From contig JAJPOQ010000058.1 in the NCBI GenBank assembly GCA_021232515.1, positions 1 to 64,000 of the forward strand: 64,000 nt of DNA. Direction: 5' to 3'. Shown piece by piece: positions 34,740 through 43,287 of this stretch. The stretch comes from Lentisphaeraceae bacterium (GTDB lineage Bacteria; Verrucomicrobiota; Lentisphaeria; Lentisphaerales; Lentisphaeraceae). Numbering within the stretch: position 1 is the first letter of the stretch; each line of letters begins with the position of its first letter. Position numbers and translations under genes: made by a program. The notes beneath the pieces are model-generated. The model made no database searches. It worked only from the letters and a program-made list of their open reading frames with translations, and was not told the DNA's origin.

Positions 34740-37127
34740 TTATTTTCCTCCGCCAGATTTAAGTCGTAGTTCTTCAAGCCTTGAAAGCTTTTTCTTTGTT
34801 TTAGCTGCGGCAACTTTCGGTTTGTTTTTCGCAGGAGGATCAACGCGAATGACTCCTTCGGTGCGAATGTTTTGGTAAACAAAGCCTTTTCCATAAGGAA
34901 TGCTGAATGCTAAGAATGAATTCTTATGTTGGCCTTTGCGAGTTTTGGCATCAACTGTTATAGGCAAACTTAGTTTTTTTGCGTCGGCAGTAACTTCAAC
35001 ACTTTCAGCTTTTACACCCGATGGTGCTCCATGAAGTTGAACTTTGGCCTTACCTGAAAATTTCACTAAGTTCTCTAAGTCGACATCTAGAGTTGTTTTG
35101 TCTCCTTGTCGGTATGACTGCATTGCCATTTTGACTGAAAAGAAAGACGGGATAACTTTTATGACATGTGCATCCGAGCTAATTATGTAGTTTATGCCTT
35201 TGTGAGAGGCTGCGGCAGTAAAAACAACAGGCCAGTCACCAACGGGAGTTCCATTGTTTGAGTTTATCGTGTAGTCCAGTTCGGTTTTATCAGCTTTAAT
35301 AGTCATTTGATCAATAGAAGACATGCCGTCAATTTTATGGGCTAGTCTGATTTTGACATCGCCTTTGAAGTCTCCTTTGCGCTCAATTTTGATTTTAACT
35401 CTAGTATACCCAAGGTGAGGTAAAGGCATTTGTTCTTTAATTGTCGTTACGGTAATTGGTGCAGCATTTGTAACTCCCACAGCCAATTTATTCGTCATGA
35501 ACTTTTTATAAGGTCGGTTATTTCGGCCTTTGACCATGACGACTTCTTGATTAAGTTCACCTTCAAGTTTGTTTTCACTCTTAATGCTTGGCTTAGCAAG
35601 CGTGAAAGTGTGAGGTGCATTTGCTGCAGCGGTGAATAAAACGGGTATTTTACTTTTACCTTCAGGAGCATGTAGGAGTTTATAACTAACACCTTGCGGT
35701 AGCTCGGGGAAAACAAGAGTGTCTTTACCTTTGGAGCCATCGCGATTTACTTGTAAAAGGTAAATACTTTTTCCACCTTGAGGTATGCGTATTTCTTGAC
35801 CTAACTGGTTATTATCGCTCACAGAAGGAAGACTTAAGCTGATACTAGTTGGTTTGTCAGTGACTTTGATTCTGTAGACATAGTGTGGACGGCCATTTCC
35901 TAATTGATCCCGAATACGAATAAAGAATTTACCGTCATATTCGGCTTTGTAGTTTATAACTGCGTCTGGACTACCACTGTCATCTTGTCTTTTTCGTCTT
36001 TGACCTTTCTCATTGTAAACTTCCAAGATAGAGTCGAGACCAGTGCCAAGTTTATGGGCGAGAACTTCGATGCGAAGATTAGAGCCTTTTTTGGCGGTAA
36101 AACCCCACCAGTCGACATCGGAGTCTTTTTCAATTATACCGTTTAAGACAACTGGGTAGTTTGGGAAGTTTTTGACGGATTTCTTTTCGTCATTGTCAGT
36201 GACTTCAAGATGCTCAGGGTAATTAGATATGTCTAGACGAATTGGGCTTGGGCTAATAAGCTTGTTTTTAACAGCGGCAAACTGATGTATACCTGTTTTT
36301 GTCCCTGTTTTAATTGTTTGGTCAAATGTCTGACCAGACTCAGAAATCATTTTAACTTTAAGTTCTTTTCCTTTCTGGCCACCAGCAGGGTAGGTCGCAA
36401 TAGGTCTTGGAAAATTACCTATATGTAAGCGATAACGAGCATTGTTATGACCGGCAAACTCAGAACTTCTTATAGCGATGTAGTAAGTGTCGTTTTCCGG
36501 AGCGATAAACTCTAGATGTGGATCGAGTTTTGTGAGAGTTGTATCGTCTTTATCTACAATGAGAAAGCCTTCTTTGTTGTAGATGCCAAGGTGAGTGTCG
36601 AAGTACTCAGCCGTTCGACTTGAGTTTGTTCGGTGACTAAGTCGATTTGCCTCTACTTCTAGTTTTAGATTTTCACCTTTTTGTAATTTTATTTTGAAGT
36701 AGTCGATATCTTCACGCTTAATGATTCCATCGATAGTTATGTTGTGAGTTATCTTTTCAGCTTTTTCGATTGATCCGTTGTCTTCTTTTTCCTCTCTGGA
36801 AGGGAACTGTCCAACAGATAGACTGATGATCTCCGAAAAGTTATCTTTGCTGAAAAGACGAAAATGTTTAAGACCTAGTTCACAGTCTTTATCGACTTTG
36901 ATTTTGAATTTAACTTGATTCTTTTTGGTTTCGACGATTTTGAGGAACTGTACACCATCTTCATAGAATACGGCATTTTCGATATTTTGAAGTCCTTTGC
37001 CAGTTACAGTTATATCTAACTCTTGACCTTTTTGTACACCACAAGGAATGACGTAGTTTGGATAAGGCTGAGCAGAAACTGTAAATACTGTCAGGAGAAC
37101 CGAGAGTATTTTGATTACAGTTTTCAT
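34740..37127 (-). CDS. Exported protein with PPC (pre-peptidase C-terminal) domains
   Basis: This 795-residue protein has a signal peptide (KTVIKILSVLLTVFTVSAQ). An N-terminal Ig/IPT-like domain (YVIPCGVQKGQELDITVTG) is followed by two PPC-type beta-sandwiches (about 125-235 and 320-430). Each has the pattern I-x-x-x-D-x-D-x-F/W followed by YYIAIRS- or FFIRIRD-like strands. More beta-rich repeats fill the rest, and a lysine-rich tail ends it. No catalytic motif is visible, so it is probably a binding or structural component. Its start overlaps the DUF1501 stop by one base (TAATG). Such proteins commonly accompany DUF1501 and DUF1549 genes. Confidence 0.85.
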   Translation of the reverse strand: MKTVIKILSVLLTVFTVSAQPYPNYVIPCGVQKGQELDITVTGKGLQNIENAVFYEDGVQFLKIVETKKNQVKFKIKVDKDCELGLKHFRLFSKDNFSEIISLSVGQFPSREEKEDNGSIEKAEKITHNITIDGIIKREDIDYFKIKLQKGENLKLEVEANRLSHRTNSSRTAEYFDTHLGIYNKEGFLIVDKDDTTLTKLDPHLEFIAPENDTYYIAIRSSEFAGHNNARYRLHIGNFPRPIATYPAGGQKGKELKVKMISESGQTFDQTIKTGTKTGIHQFAAVKNKLISPSPIRLDISNYPEHLEVTDNDEKKSVKNFPNYPVVLNGIIEKDSDVDWWGFTAKKGSNLRIEVLAHKLGTGLDSILEVYNEKGQRRKRQDDSGSPDAVINYKAEYDGKFFIRIRDQLGNGRPHYVYRIKVTDKPTSISLSLPSVSDNNQLGQEIRIPQGGKSIYLLQVNRDGSKGKDTLVFPELPQGVSYKLLHAPEGKSKIPVLFTAAANAPHTFTLAKPSIKSENKLEGELNQEVVMVKGRNNRPYKKFMTNKLAVGVTNAAPITVTTIKEQMPLPHLGYTRVKIKIERKGDFKGDVKIRLAHKIDGMSSIDQMTIKADKTELDYTINSNNGTPVGDWPVVFTAAASHKGINYIISSDAHVIKVIPSFFSVKMAMQSYRQGDKTTLDVDLENLVKFSGKAKVQLHGAPSGVKAESVEVTADAKKLSLPITVDAKTRKGQHKNSFLAFSIPYGKGFVYQNIRTEGVIRVDPPAKNKPKVAAAKTKKKLSRLEELRLKSGGGK

Positions 37128-38401
37128 TATGCGAGTACATCCTCGATAACTTCACCATCTTTAACCAGCGGAATAGGTCTAGCTCCTGGAGCCATAAGTC
37201 TAGTGTCTGGGTTGATCCCCATAAGAGTGTAGACTGTTCGAGCTAAGTCTTCTGTATGTACAGGTGCTTCTTCGACAGCAGTAGAAGTTGTGTCTGACAT
37301 GCCGTGAACATAGCCACGTTTAGTACCACCACCGGCCATCATTATACTAAATACTTTAGGGTAGTGGTCGCGTCCGCCATCTTTATTTATCTTTGGTGTA
37401 CGGCCAAACTCTGTAGTTAGAGTAACTAGAGTTTCGTCTAGCATACCTCTTTCATCGAGGTCGCTTATAAGTGCAGCTAAAGCTTGATCTAAGGGAGTCA
37501 GTTGTTTCTTTATTTCACCACGGATATTTCGATGGTGATCCCAGCCTCCGGCAGTTACGGTAACGTATCTCGCTCCAGCTTCAACAAGTCTTCTTGCCAT
37601 CAAAAAACGTTGTCCTGCTTGGTGACGTCCATATCTATCTTTGACTTTTTTTTCTTCTTTATCTATATCAAATGCAGCTTGAGCTTTCTGTGAATCAATG
37701 AGACTAAAAGCTTTTTCGTAGAAGCTGTCCATGGCTTTTATAGCATCTGCTTGATTTTCTTTTTTGAAGTCAGAGTCAACTAGAGAAAGTATTTTCTTTC
37801 TTTGTTCAAAGCGTTCCATCGAAATGCCTTTTGGAACTTTGAGGTCTTTAACTTTAAAGCCTTTTCGAGATGGGTCTGCTCCAAGAGAAAAAGCAGAATA
37901 CATAGAACTTAAGTAACCCGTGCCAGCGAATTCATTTGGACGGTTCGGAATACATATGTATGGAGGCATGTTTTCTCTAGGGCCCATTTGATTTGCGACT
38001 ATAGCGCCGATACTTGGAAACTGAATTGCAGGGCTTGGTCGGTAGCCGGTAAACATGTTGTGTGTACCGCGCTCATGTGCAGCTTCACCATGAGTCATGC
38101 TGCGGATGACGGTGATCTTATCAGCTATTTTTGCTGTATGCTTCATGTTTTCGCTGAAGTGAATACCAGGAATACTTGTTTTGACGGTTCCATATGGTCC
38201 GCGGTACTCGTATGGGTTGTAAGGTTTTGGATCAAATGACTCTTGTGCAGACATGCCACCTGGAAGAAAGATTTGTATGACTCTCTTGGCTTTAACAACT
38301 TTAGGTTTTGTTGTTGCTTCTGCAAAATTCACAAAGGGCGAGATACCAGCCAATATTGCTGAGTTTCGGATGAAGTTTCGTCGCGAGTTGCTTTCAGTCA
38401 T
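37127..38401 (-). CDS. DUF1501 protein with Tat-type signal
   Basis: This is a 424-residue protein. The N-terminus SRRNFIRNSAILAGISPF carries a twin-arginine motif and hydrophobic stretch, so it is probably exported folded by Tat. The DUF1501 hallmarks follow: IFLPGGMSAQESFDPKP, IRSMTHGEAAHERGTHNMF, GGWDHHRNI and LVTLTTEFGRTPKINKDGGRDHYP. The domain is related to the alkaline-phosphatase/sulfatase fold, and the conserved His and Asp could bind metals, but no activity is established. An AGGAG precedes the ATG. It leads a four-gene operon. Confidence 0.92.
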   Translation of the reverse strand: MTESNSRRNFIRNSAILAGISPFVNFAEATTKPKVVKAKRVIQIFLPGGMSAQESFDPKPYNPYEYRGPYGTVKTSIPGIHFSENMKHTAKIADKITVIRSMTHGEAAHERGTHNMFTGYRPSPAIQFPSIGAIVANQMGPRENMPPYICIPNRPNEFAGTGYLSSMYSAFSLGADPSRKGFKVKDLKVPKGISMERFEQRKKILSLVDSDFKKENQADAIKAMDSFYEKAFSLIDSQKAQAAFDIDKEEKKVKDRYGRHQAGQRFLMARRLVEAGARYVTVTAGGWDHHRNIRGEIKKQLTPLDQALAALISDLDERGMLDETLVTLTTEFGRTPKINKDGGRDHYPKVFSIMMAGGGTKRGYVHGMSDTTSTAVEEAPVHTEDLARTVYTLMGINPDTRLMAPGARPIPLVKDGEVIEDVLA

Positions 38402-38604
38402 TTCTTGCTCCTTTAGATATCTCTACACACACATTTGTATTTCCACTACAGTTAAATAACCAAATCAAAACTAAATCTTACATCTTTTGAGATAAAAGTA
38501 TCTATAAATTGTAAGTTTCTAATTAATAGATATTTATGCTGTTTTGATTCGCACTTACCGTATATGCTAAATCTAGTGGTTTTTGAGAGAACTCTCGTAA
38601 CTTT

Positions 38605-39510
38605 TTAAAGTTTTATTGTTTTTCCTTCCTGAGCGATACTGAGTTCGATGTGTTTGCCACCCATGTCATCTAGCTTTTTACGGGCGTATTTTAGTATCTC
38701 ATCGAGTCTATCGTCGGATTTAGTAGGATCATGGTGGCTTAAAGCTAAGTGTTTGACATTTGCCGCTACACCGAGTTCTAGTCCCATTTCAACAGTGCTA
38801 TGTCCCCAACCAATTTTGTCTGAGTATTCGTCGTCCATATACATGGTGTCGACGATGAGTAGATCTACATCTTTGCAGCTTGCGATGACGCGGTCATTTT
38901 GAACGTCTACTATCGCTTGCATTTGAGCTTTTACTTCAGGGTCTATGTCTTCTTCTTTTATACCTTTGTGGTACTGGTCAAAGTATTTTTCATGATCACC
39001 AGTATAAAAAACGGCTTTCCCATCGGCTTCAACCCGGTAGCCAGAAGAGGTCACAGGATGACAGACAAATTGAGAGAAAACCTCAAAGCCAGGGATACCT
39101 TCGACTGGTCCTTCGATGATGTTGTGAAACTTTATATCGGCGCTTAGTTCAGCCGTTCTTACGGGGAACACAGAGTAGTCCATTTGACTTGAGATGACGC
39201 CTTCTAAACTTTTTTCGAATTGTTTTGGCGAGTACATGTCTATATTGTTTCCGGGAACAAAAGCAGGGATGAAAAAGGGAAAACCTTGGATATGGTCCCA
39301 GTGTGTATGGGAAATAAGTATTGAGCATTTTAAAGGTAAACTTTGCATGAGTTTCATGCCTAACTTACGTATGCCAGTTCCTGCGTCCATTATGACTAAG
39401 TCACCTGCATCGTTACGAACTTCATAGCAGGATGTATTTCCACCATACTTTGCTGTTTCAGGACCAGGTGAAGCTATCGATCCTCTTACTCCCCAAAATG
39501 TAACTTCCAT
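38605..39510 (-). CDS. Metallo-beta-lactamase-fold hydrolase
   Basis: This is a 301-residue protein. Metal ligands are visible in SHTHWDH (His68, His70, Asp72, His73), a later CHPVTS histidine, FYTGDHEKY with its Asp, and LSHHDPTKS near the end. The start (EVTFWGVRGSIASPGPETAK) is typical of a branch near RNase Z and PqqB-like hydrolases. That branch often accompanies cyclic-nucleotide or HDOD signalling genes. The substrate is unknown. The upstream HDOD gene ends three bases before this start, so the two are surely cotranscribed. Confidence 0.87.
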   Translation of the reverse strand: MEVTFWGVRGSIASPGPETAKYGGNTSCYEVRNDAGDLVIMDAGTGIRKLGMKLMQSLPLKCSILISHTHWDHIQGFPFFIPAFVPGNNIDMYSPKQFEKSLEGVISSQMDYSVFPVRTAELSADIKFHNIIEGPVEGIPGFEVFSQFVCHPVTSSGYRVEADGKAVFYTGDHEKYFDQYHKGIKEEDIDPEVKAQMQAIVDVQNDRVIASCKDVDLLIVDTMYMDDEYSDKIGWGHSTVEMGLELGVAANVKHLALSHHDPTKSDDRLDEILKYARKKLDDMGGKHIELSIAQEGKTIKL

Positions 39511-39513
39511 GGC

Positions 39514-40374
39514 TTACTCCTGAATAAACGATTTAGCTTTTTCTATTTCTTCTTCCATAACGGTAAGTGGGTCGGTGAGTTCCTCTAACGAAACACCGGC
39601 AACTTCTAAAATACTTTCAGAGGGTTCATGGACTGCTAAATCGTCACTCCAGCCAATATTTTTTTGAGTTGCAAAGTATGAAGCGATATTCACTATTGAA
39701 CAAATTTTTTGAAAATCACCGGCTTCAGCAGGAGTTCGATAATAACGAATGCCATTTAACATATTTCCAGGGAGTTGCCACTTTTCTGCGAGCAGGCCGC
39801 CAGCTTCAGGAGCCGTCATAGATAGAATCGAAGTTTCGGCAACTGTTATATCTAGCGAGTCAGATTTTGCCAGTTCTATTGCTTCGACGTACTCATTGGC
39901 AAGGAATTGAAAAGAGAATATACGGCCAATGTCATGAAGTAGACCAATGATGAAAAATTCATCATGTTGCATACGAGGTAAGTTCGCGGTTCTAGCAATA
40001 ATCTTTGCACCTACTGCAGTCGCCAATGAGTGGAGCCAGAGTCCGTCCAAGTCGAGCATTGCGTGGCCAGAGCCTTTAGATTTCATAGTATTTAGTAAAG
40101 CCGAAGTTAAGGCTAGATTTTTTACGGTGTTTGAACCGAGCATGACAAGTGCTTGACGTAGATCAGACACTGTAGTGCTAAGACCGAAGTATGATGAATT
40201 GATCATTTGTAGAACTTTGCCGGTGATGACCGGGTCAACTTTTATGGTCTCTAGCATTTCCTGTGGGGAAGAGTTTATGTCATTTGCTAACCGTAGTATT
40301 TTCAATGCAGTCAAAGGAAGGCTGGGCATGTCATCGATCGACTGGAGTATTTTCTTTCTAATTATTTCTGACAT
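39514..40374 (-). CDS. HDOD-domain signalling protein (second copy)
   Basis: This is a 286-residue protein with the HDOD layout: DDMPSLPLTALKILRLAND, DPVITGKVLQMINSSYFGLS, LRQALVMLGSNTVKNLALTS and GLLHDIGRIFSF. An almost complete HD pair (His and Asp in LLHDIGR) is kept, but other catalytic ligands of HD phosphohydrolases are not. It resembles the HDOD protein at 14229-15074 in plan but not closely in sequence. It is paired with the metallo-beta-lactamase-fold gene. Confidence 0.87.
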   Translation of the reverse strand: MSEIIRKKILQSIDDMPSLPLTALKILRLANDINSSPQEMLETIKVDPVITGKVLQMINSSYFGLSTTVSDLRQALVMLGSNTVKNLALTSALLNTMKSKGSGHAMLDLDGLWLHSLATAVGAKIIARTANLPRMQHDEFFIIGLLHDIGRIFSFQFLANEYVEAIELAKSDSLDITVAETSILSMTAPEAGGLLAEKWQLPGNMLNGIRYYRTPAEAGDFQKICSIVNIASYFATQKNIGWSDDLAVHEPSESILEVAGVSLEELTDPLTVMEEEIEKAKSFIQE

Positions 40375-40525
40375 GTTATAGGCATACCTTAAAGTGAGTT
40401 TTCTCGTATCATCGCAAAAATCGTGTCATTACATTCTAAATAAAAATATTATCAGCGGGCAAGGTCGTAAAATGGTGAGTAAAATAAATAATAGAGAATT
40501 TCCTAAAATTTAAAAAGAGAGATAA

Positions 40526-41038
40526 ATGGATACTTGCTACAAAGGTAGGTTTTTGACTTTGTATGATGACAATGGTTGGGAATGGGTAAAGCGAAATAAT
40601 TGTCGAACAGTTGTTGTTATAGTGCCACTTTTAGATGATGATAAAACTATTTTTGTTGAACAGTTCAGAAAACCAGTGCAGGCAAGTATGATTGAATTTC
40701 CAGCAGGTCTTGTTGGCGATGGCGACAATTTTACCGAGCCGACTGAAGAAGCTGCAAGGCGTGAACTTATCGAAGAGACTGGATATGACTCAGCAAGTAT
40801 GTCTTATCTTTGTAAGGGACCTGCTAGTGCAGGGCTTAGTAATGAAGAGTTAGAAATGTATTTAGCGGCAGACTTGACCAAAGTTGGTGAAGGAGGTGGC
40901 ATAGATGATGAGGATATAAAAGTTCATGTTGTTGAACTGAATAAAGTTGACGAGTGGCTCCAAGCTCAAGAAGAGCAGGGTAAACTAATCGATTTGAAAG
41001 TATGGTCAGGTTTAAGATTTTTGGAGAAAGTGAAGTAG
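40526..41038 (+). CDS. NUDIX hydrolase (ADP-ribose pyrophosphatase-like)
   Basis: This is a 170-residue protein. The Nudix box lies at about residues 61-87: AGLVGDGDNFTEPTEEAARR (68-79 part) continues into RELIEETGY, giving REx2EExG. The spacer between the first Gly and Glu is one residue longer than the textbook form. VEQFRKPVQASMIEFPAG upstream is typical of ADP-sugar pyrophosphatases, which hydrolyse ADP-ribose. A GAGAG precedes the ATG, and the patatin gene follows after four bases. Confidence 0.87.
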   Translation: MDTCYKGRFLTLYDDNGWEWVKRNNCRTVVVIVPLLDDDKTIFVEQFRKPVQASMIEFPAGLVGDGDNFTEPTEEAARRELIEETGYDSASMSYLCKGPASAGLSNEELEMYLAADLTKVGEGGGIDDEDIKVHVVELNKVDEWLQAQEEQGKLIDLKVWSGLRFLEKVK

Positions 41039-41042
41039 CTGT

Positions 41043-41954
41043 ATGGGCCTGAAAGATATAAAACCGGCGGATTTAATCCGCAAGATAATTCCAGGAAGAC
41101 CCAAGAAGAAATGGGCTTTAGTGTTGGAAGGTGGTGCCATGCGTTGCATTTTCACAGCCGGAGTTTTAGATGCTATCCAAGAAACAGCTCAGGGACGATT
41201 CGACTTTATACTGAGTGTTTCTGCAGGTGCAGGTTGTGGAGTAAGTTTTATGGCTGACCAAAAGGGGCGCAGTCAGAAGATCTTTTTGAACTACCTCTCG
41301 ACATCGGAGTTTATAGACTTTCGACGTTTCTTGAAAGGGCGGCACATAATGGATCTGGGCTACGCGATTAAAGAGATAAATGATAAGATTTTACCAATAA
41401 ATGTAGAGAAATATTCATCTTCTAAAACTGCATTTTATACTGTTTTGACTTGTGCTGAAACAGGAGAGCCTGTTTGTATTAAGCCAGACAAGGAGGATCT
41501 ACTCGACGCAATTATCGCATCTTGTAATCTACCCTATTTAACAACTCACCCAGCAGAATATAAAGGCCGAAAGTATGTTGACGGTGGTGTTGCCATACCT
41601 ATTCCACTAAAAATGGCAGTTGATATGGGCGCGGAGAAAATAGTAACGATTATGACTCGTCCAGAAGGTTTCCATAAAACAAAGTCTCGTTTACTTCATA
41701 AAGTTATGAGCCCTTTTTTCAAAGAGTTCAGAAACTTATCGGAGCTTTTGCAGAATGATGATGTTACGTACAATATTAATAAAACATATGTAGAAAACTT
41801 TCAGTCAGACACAGTAGAGCACTTCCCGATAGTTCCTCCGGCAGATTTCAAAGTAGACCGTTTGACGACTCGTCAAGAAACGTTGAAGCAAGGCTATGCT
41901 ATGGGAGTAATTGAAGGCTTGAAGTTGAGTGAGAAGCTCAAGGCAATGGATTAA
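41043..41954 (+). CDS. Patatin-like phospholipase (YjjU-type)
   Basis: This 303-residue protein has the patatin catalytic dyad: an oxyanion-hole region LEGGAMRCIFTAGVLDA, nucleophile Ser60 in SVSAGAG, and Asp180 in YVDGGVAIP. The first Gly of the usual GxSxG is Ser, and the rest is intact. This group hydrolyses acyl esters of lipids; the substrate is unknown. It is cotranscribed with the NUDIX gene. The last codons lie just before a hairpin that serves the converging gene. Confidence 0.87.
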   Translation: MGLKDIKPADLIRKIIPGRPKKKWALVLEGGAMRCIFTAGVLDAIQETAQGRFDFILSVSAGAGCGVSFMADQKGRSQKIFLNYLSTSEFIDFRRFLKGRHIMDLGYAIKEINDKILPINVEKYSSSKTAFYTVLTCAETGEPVCIKPDKEDLLDAIIASCNLPYLTTHPAEYKGRKYVDGGVAIPIPLKMAVDMGAEKIVTIMTRPEGFHKTKSRLLHKVMSPFFKEFRNLSELLQNDDVTYNINKTYVENFQSDTVEHFPIVPPADFKVDRLTTRQETLKQGYAMGVIEGLKLSEKLKAMD

Positions 41955-41986
41955 AAAAAAGACCAGCCTCCTCGAAAGAAGACTGG
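41955..41986 (-). terminator. Probable terminator of the DUF1080 gene
   Basis: Read on the minus strand, an imperfect hairpin (CCAG...CTGG outer stem, CTTC...GAGG-like inner pairing, TTTC loop) is followed by about eight T. It lies just beyond the DUF1080 stop at 42013. Inner mismatches lower confidence. Confidence 0.6.
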
Positions 41987-42012
41987 CCATCTAGTGCGCT
42001 ATGTGGAGATTG

Positions 42013-42720
42013 TTAGTCTAAAGATTTAATCTTTATGTTTTTGAATGATACTCTGTCCGCGTGATCCTGAAGGCCGATGTGACCATCAAGAGTTTGTGCG
42101 TAACCTTTCCATTTTGCAAATTTGCTGTTTTTAAGCAGTGTATTCCATTTATCGCTGTGGATTACTACATCAACAGTTTTTATGTCATTTTGCCAAACTT
42201 GAAGGTGCTTGTCTTTAAGAAGGATACGAACTGAGTTCCACTCGCCAGCAACTTTATGAGACTCTGCTGGAGAAGTGATCATGTCGTAAAGAGAACCAGA
42301 ACGGTGGTTTGGTTTTTCTCTGTCTTTATGTCTTTCGTTATCTAGGATTTGGATCTCAGGAGCGTGAGAGTAAATTCTTTTACCTTTTTCATCAACAAGG
42401 ATGAAGATACCGCTGTTACCAACTTCAGAGATGTTCCAGTCTAGTTTTAGGTCAAAGTTTTTGTAAGTCTTCTTAGTTAGGATGTCACCGCCGCCTTTAC
42501 CAGTTAAAGTCATAGTGCCATTTTCTGCAATCCATTTTGGATTGATGTCAGTCTTTTTGAAGTTTCTCCATTTTGACATGTCTTTGCCGTCAAATAGAAG
42601 TTCCCAGCCTTCAGCTTTCTCTTCAGAAGAAAGGGTATTATCCGCAACAGTTGTTGAACAACCAACGAGTAGAGATAGAACGAAAATAGCTAACAGTCTT
42701 AGTTTAGCAGTTTTTAACAT
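42013..42720 (-). CDS. DUF1080 (3-keto-disaccharide hydrolase family) lipoprotein
   Basis: This is a 235-residue lipoprotein with lipobox LLVGC (cysteine at about 21). The DUF1080 fold is a concanavalin-like beta-sandwich recognised by GWELLFDGKDMSKWRNF, DILTKKTYKNFDLKLDWNIS, GNSGIFI and the C-terminal GHIGLQDHADRVSFKNIKIK. Some members cleave 3-keto-glycosides; most are untested. It is anchored in the envelope and probably acts on sugars. It is a single-gene unit with a terminator downstream. Confidence 0.92.
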   Translation of the reverse strand: MLKTAKLRLLAIFVLSLLVGCSTTVADNTLSSEEKAEGWELLFDGKDMSKWRNFKKTDINPKWIAENGTMTLTGKGGGDILTKKTYKNFDLKLDWNISEVGNSGIFILVDEKGKRIYSHAPEIQILDNERHKDREKPNHRSGSLYDMITSPAESHKVAGEWNSVRILLKDKHLQVWQNDIKTVDVVIHSDKWNTLLKNSKFAKWKGYAQTLDGHIGLQDHADRVSFKNIKIKSLD

Positions 42721-42922
42721 ATACTTTCCTATGTATCTAAGATTTTAAAAATGAAATTATATACTTTCACATAACGCTGTGTTACTGCTTATACCGTTTT
42801 TTTTTAGAGTATTACTACAAATTTTCAAAAAAAATAAAAATAAATGTAAGAAGATCTCTCTGGTAAGGTAATTAATTGCATGAAATAATCAATTTTAGCT
42901 CCTTAAAGAGAGGAAATAATAG

Positions 42923-43198
42923 ATGTATTCAAATTTATCAGACGGTAGAAGATATGAAGAGATAGGGACTCCTTTAGCTAAAGATCTAGATGAGTATAAG
43001 TCAAAAGATTCATGGCCAATAAGAAACCTATACAGTCATTTGAAGCGCAGAGGTGTTTATTTAGATAACGTACTTCCTTTTGAATGTTTTAGAGAAGTCA
43101 TGTTACAGAGGTATAGAGTCCATACTCAAAGAAGACTTGCTTATTTACAATTTAGAATAAAGAAACAAACAGGTATTTTAAGTAAAACTTCTTATTAA
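42923..43198 (+). CDS. Small basic hypothetical protein
   Basis: This is a 91-residue soluble protein with a basic, helix-forming second half (LQRYRVHTQRRLAYLQFRIK). There is no signal peptide or recognised domain. A GAGAGG nine bases before the ATG and an isolated position between clear genes support it as real. It might bind nucleic acid given its charge, but this is only a guess. Confidence 0.6.
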   Translation: MYSNLSDGRRYEEIGTPLAKDLDEYKSKDSWPIRNLYSHLKRRGVYLDNVLPFECFREVMLQRYRVHTQRRLAYLQFRIKKQTGILSKTSY

Positions 43199-43287
43199 TT
43201 TTAAACTCTAAGTTTCCAACAAAGTTGATTGTTTGTCTTTTTTTTGGTAAAAAGCTATATGACAAATAGTTAACTAGGGAGCTTTAG

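Noticed and set aside
38585-38596. GAGAG/CTCTC inverted repeat beyond the metallo-beta-lactamase-fold gene
   Set aside because: A two-base loop and no T run in the minus direction, so not a terminator.
43212-43249. Possible terminator (CAAC-AAA-GTTG then T run) after the small basic protein gene
   Set aside because: Stem of only four to five pairs, not strong enough to report as a feature.
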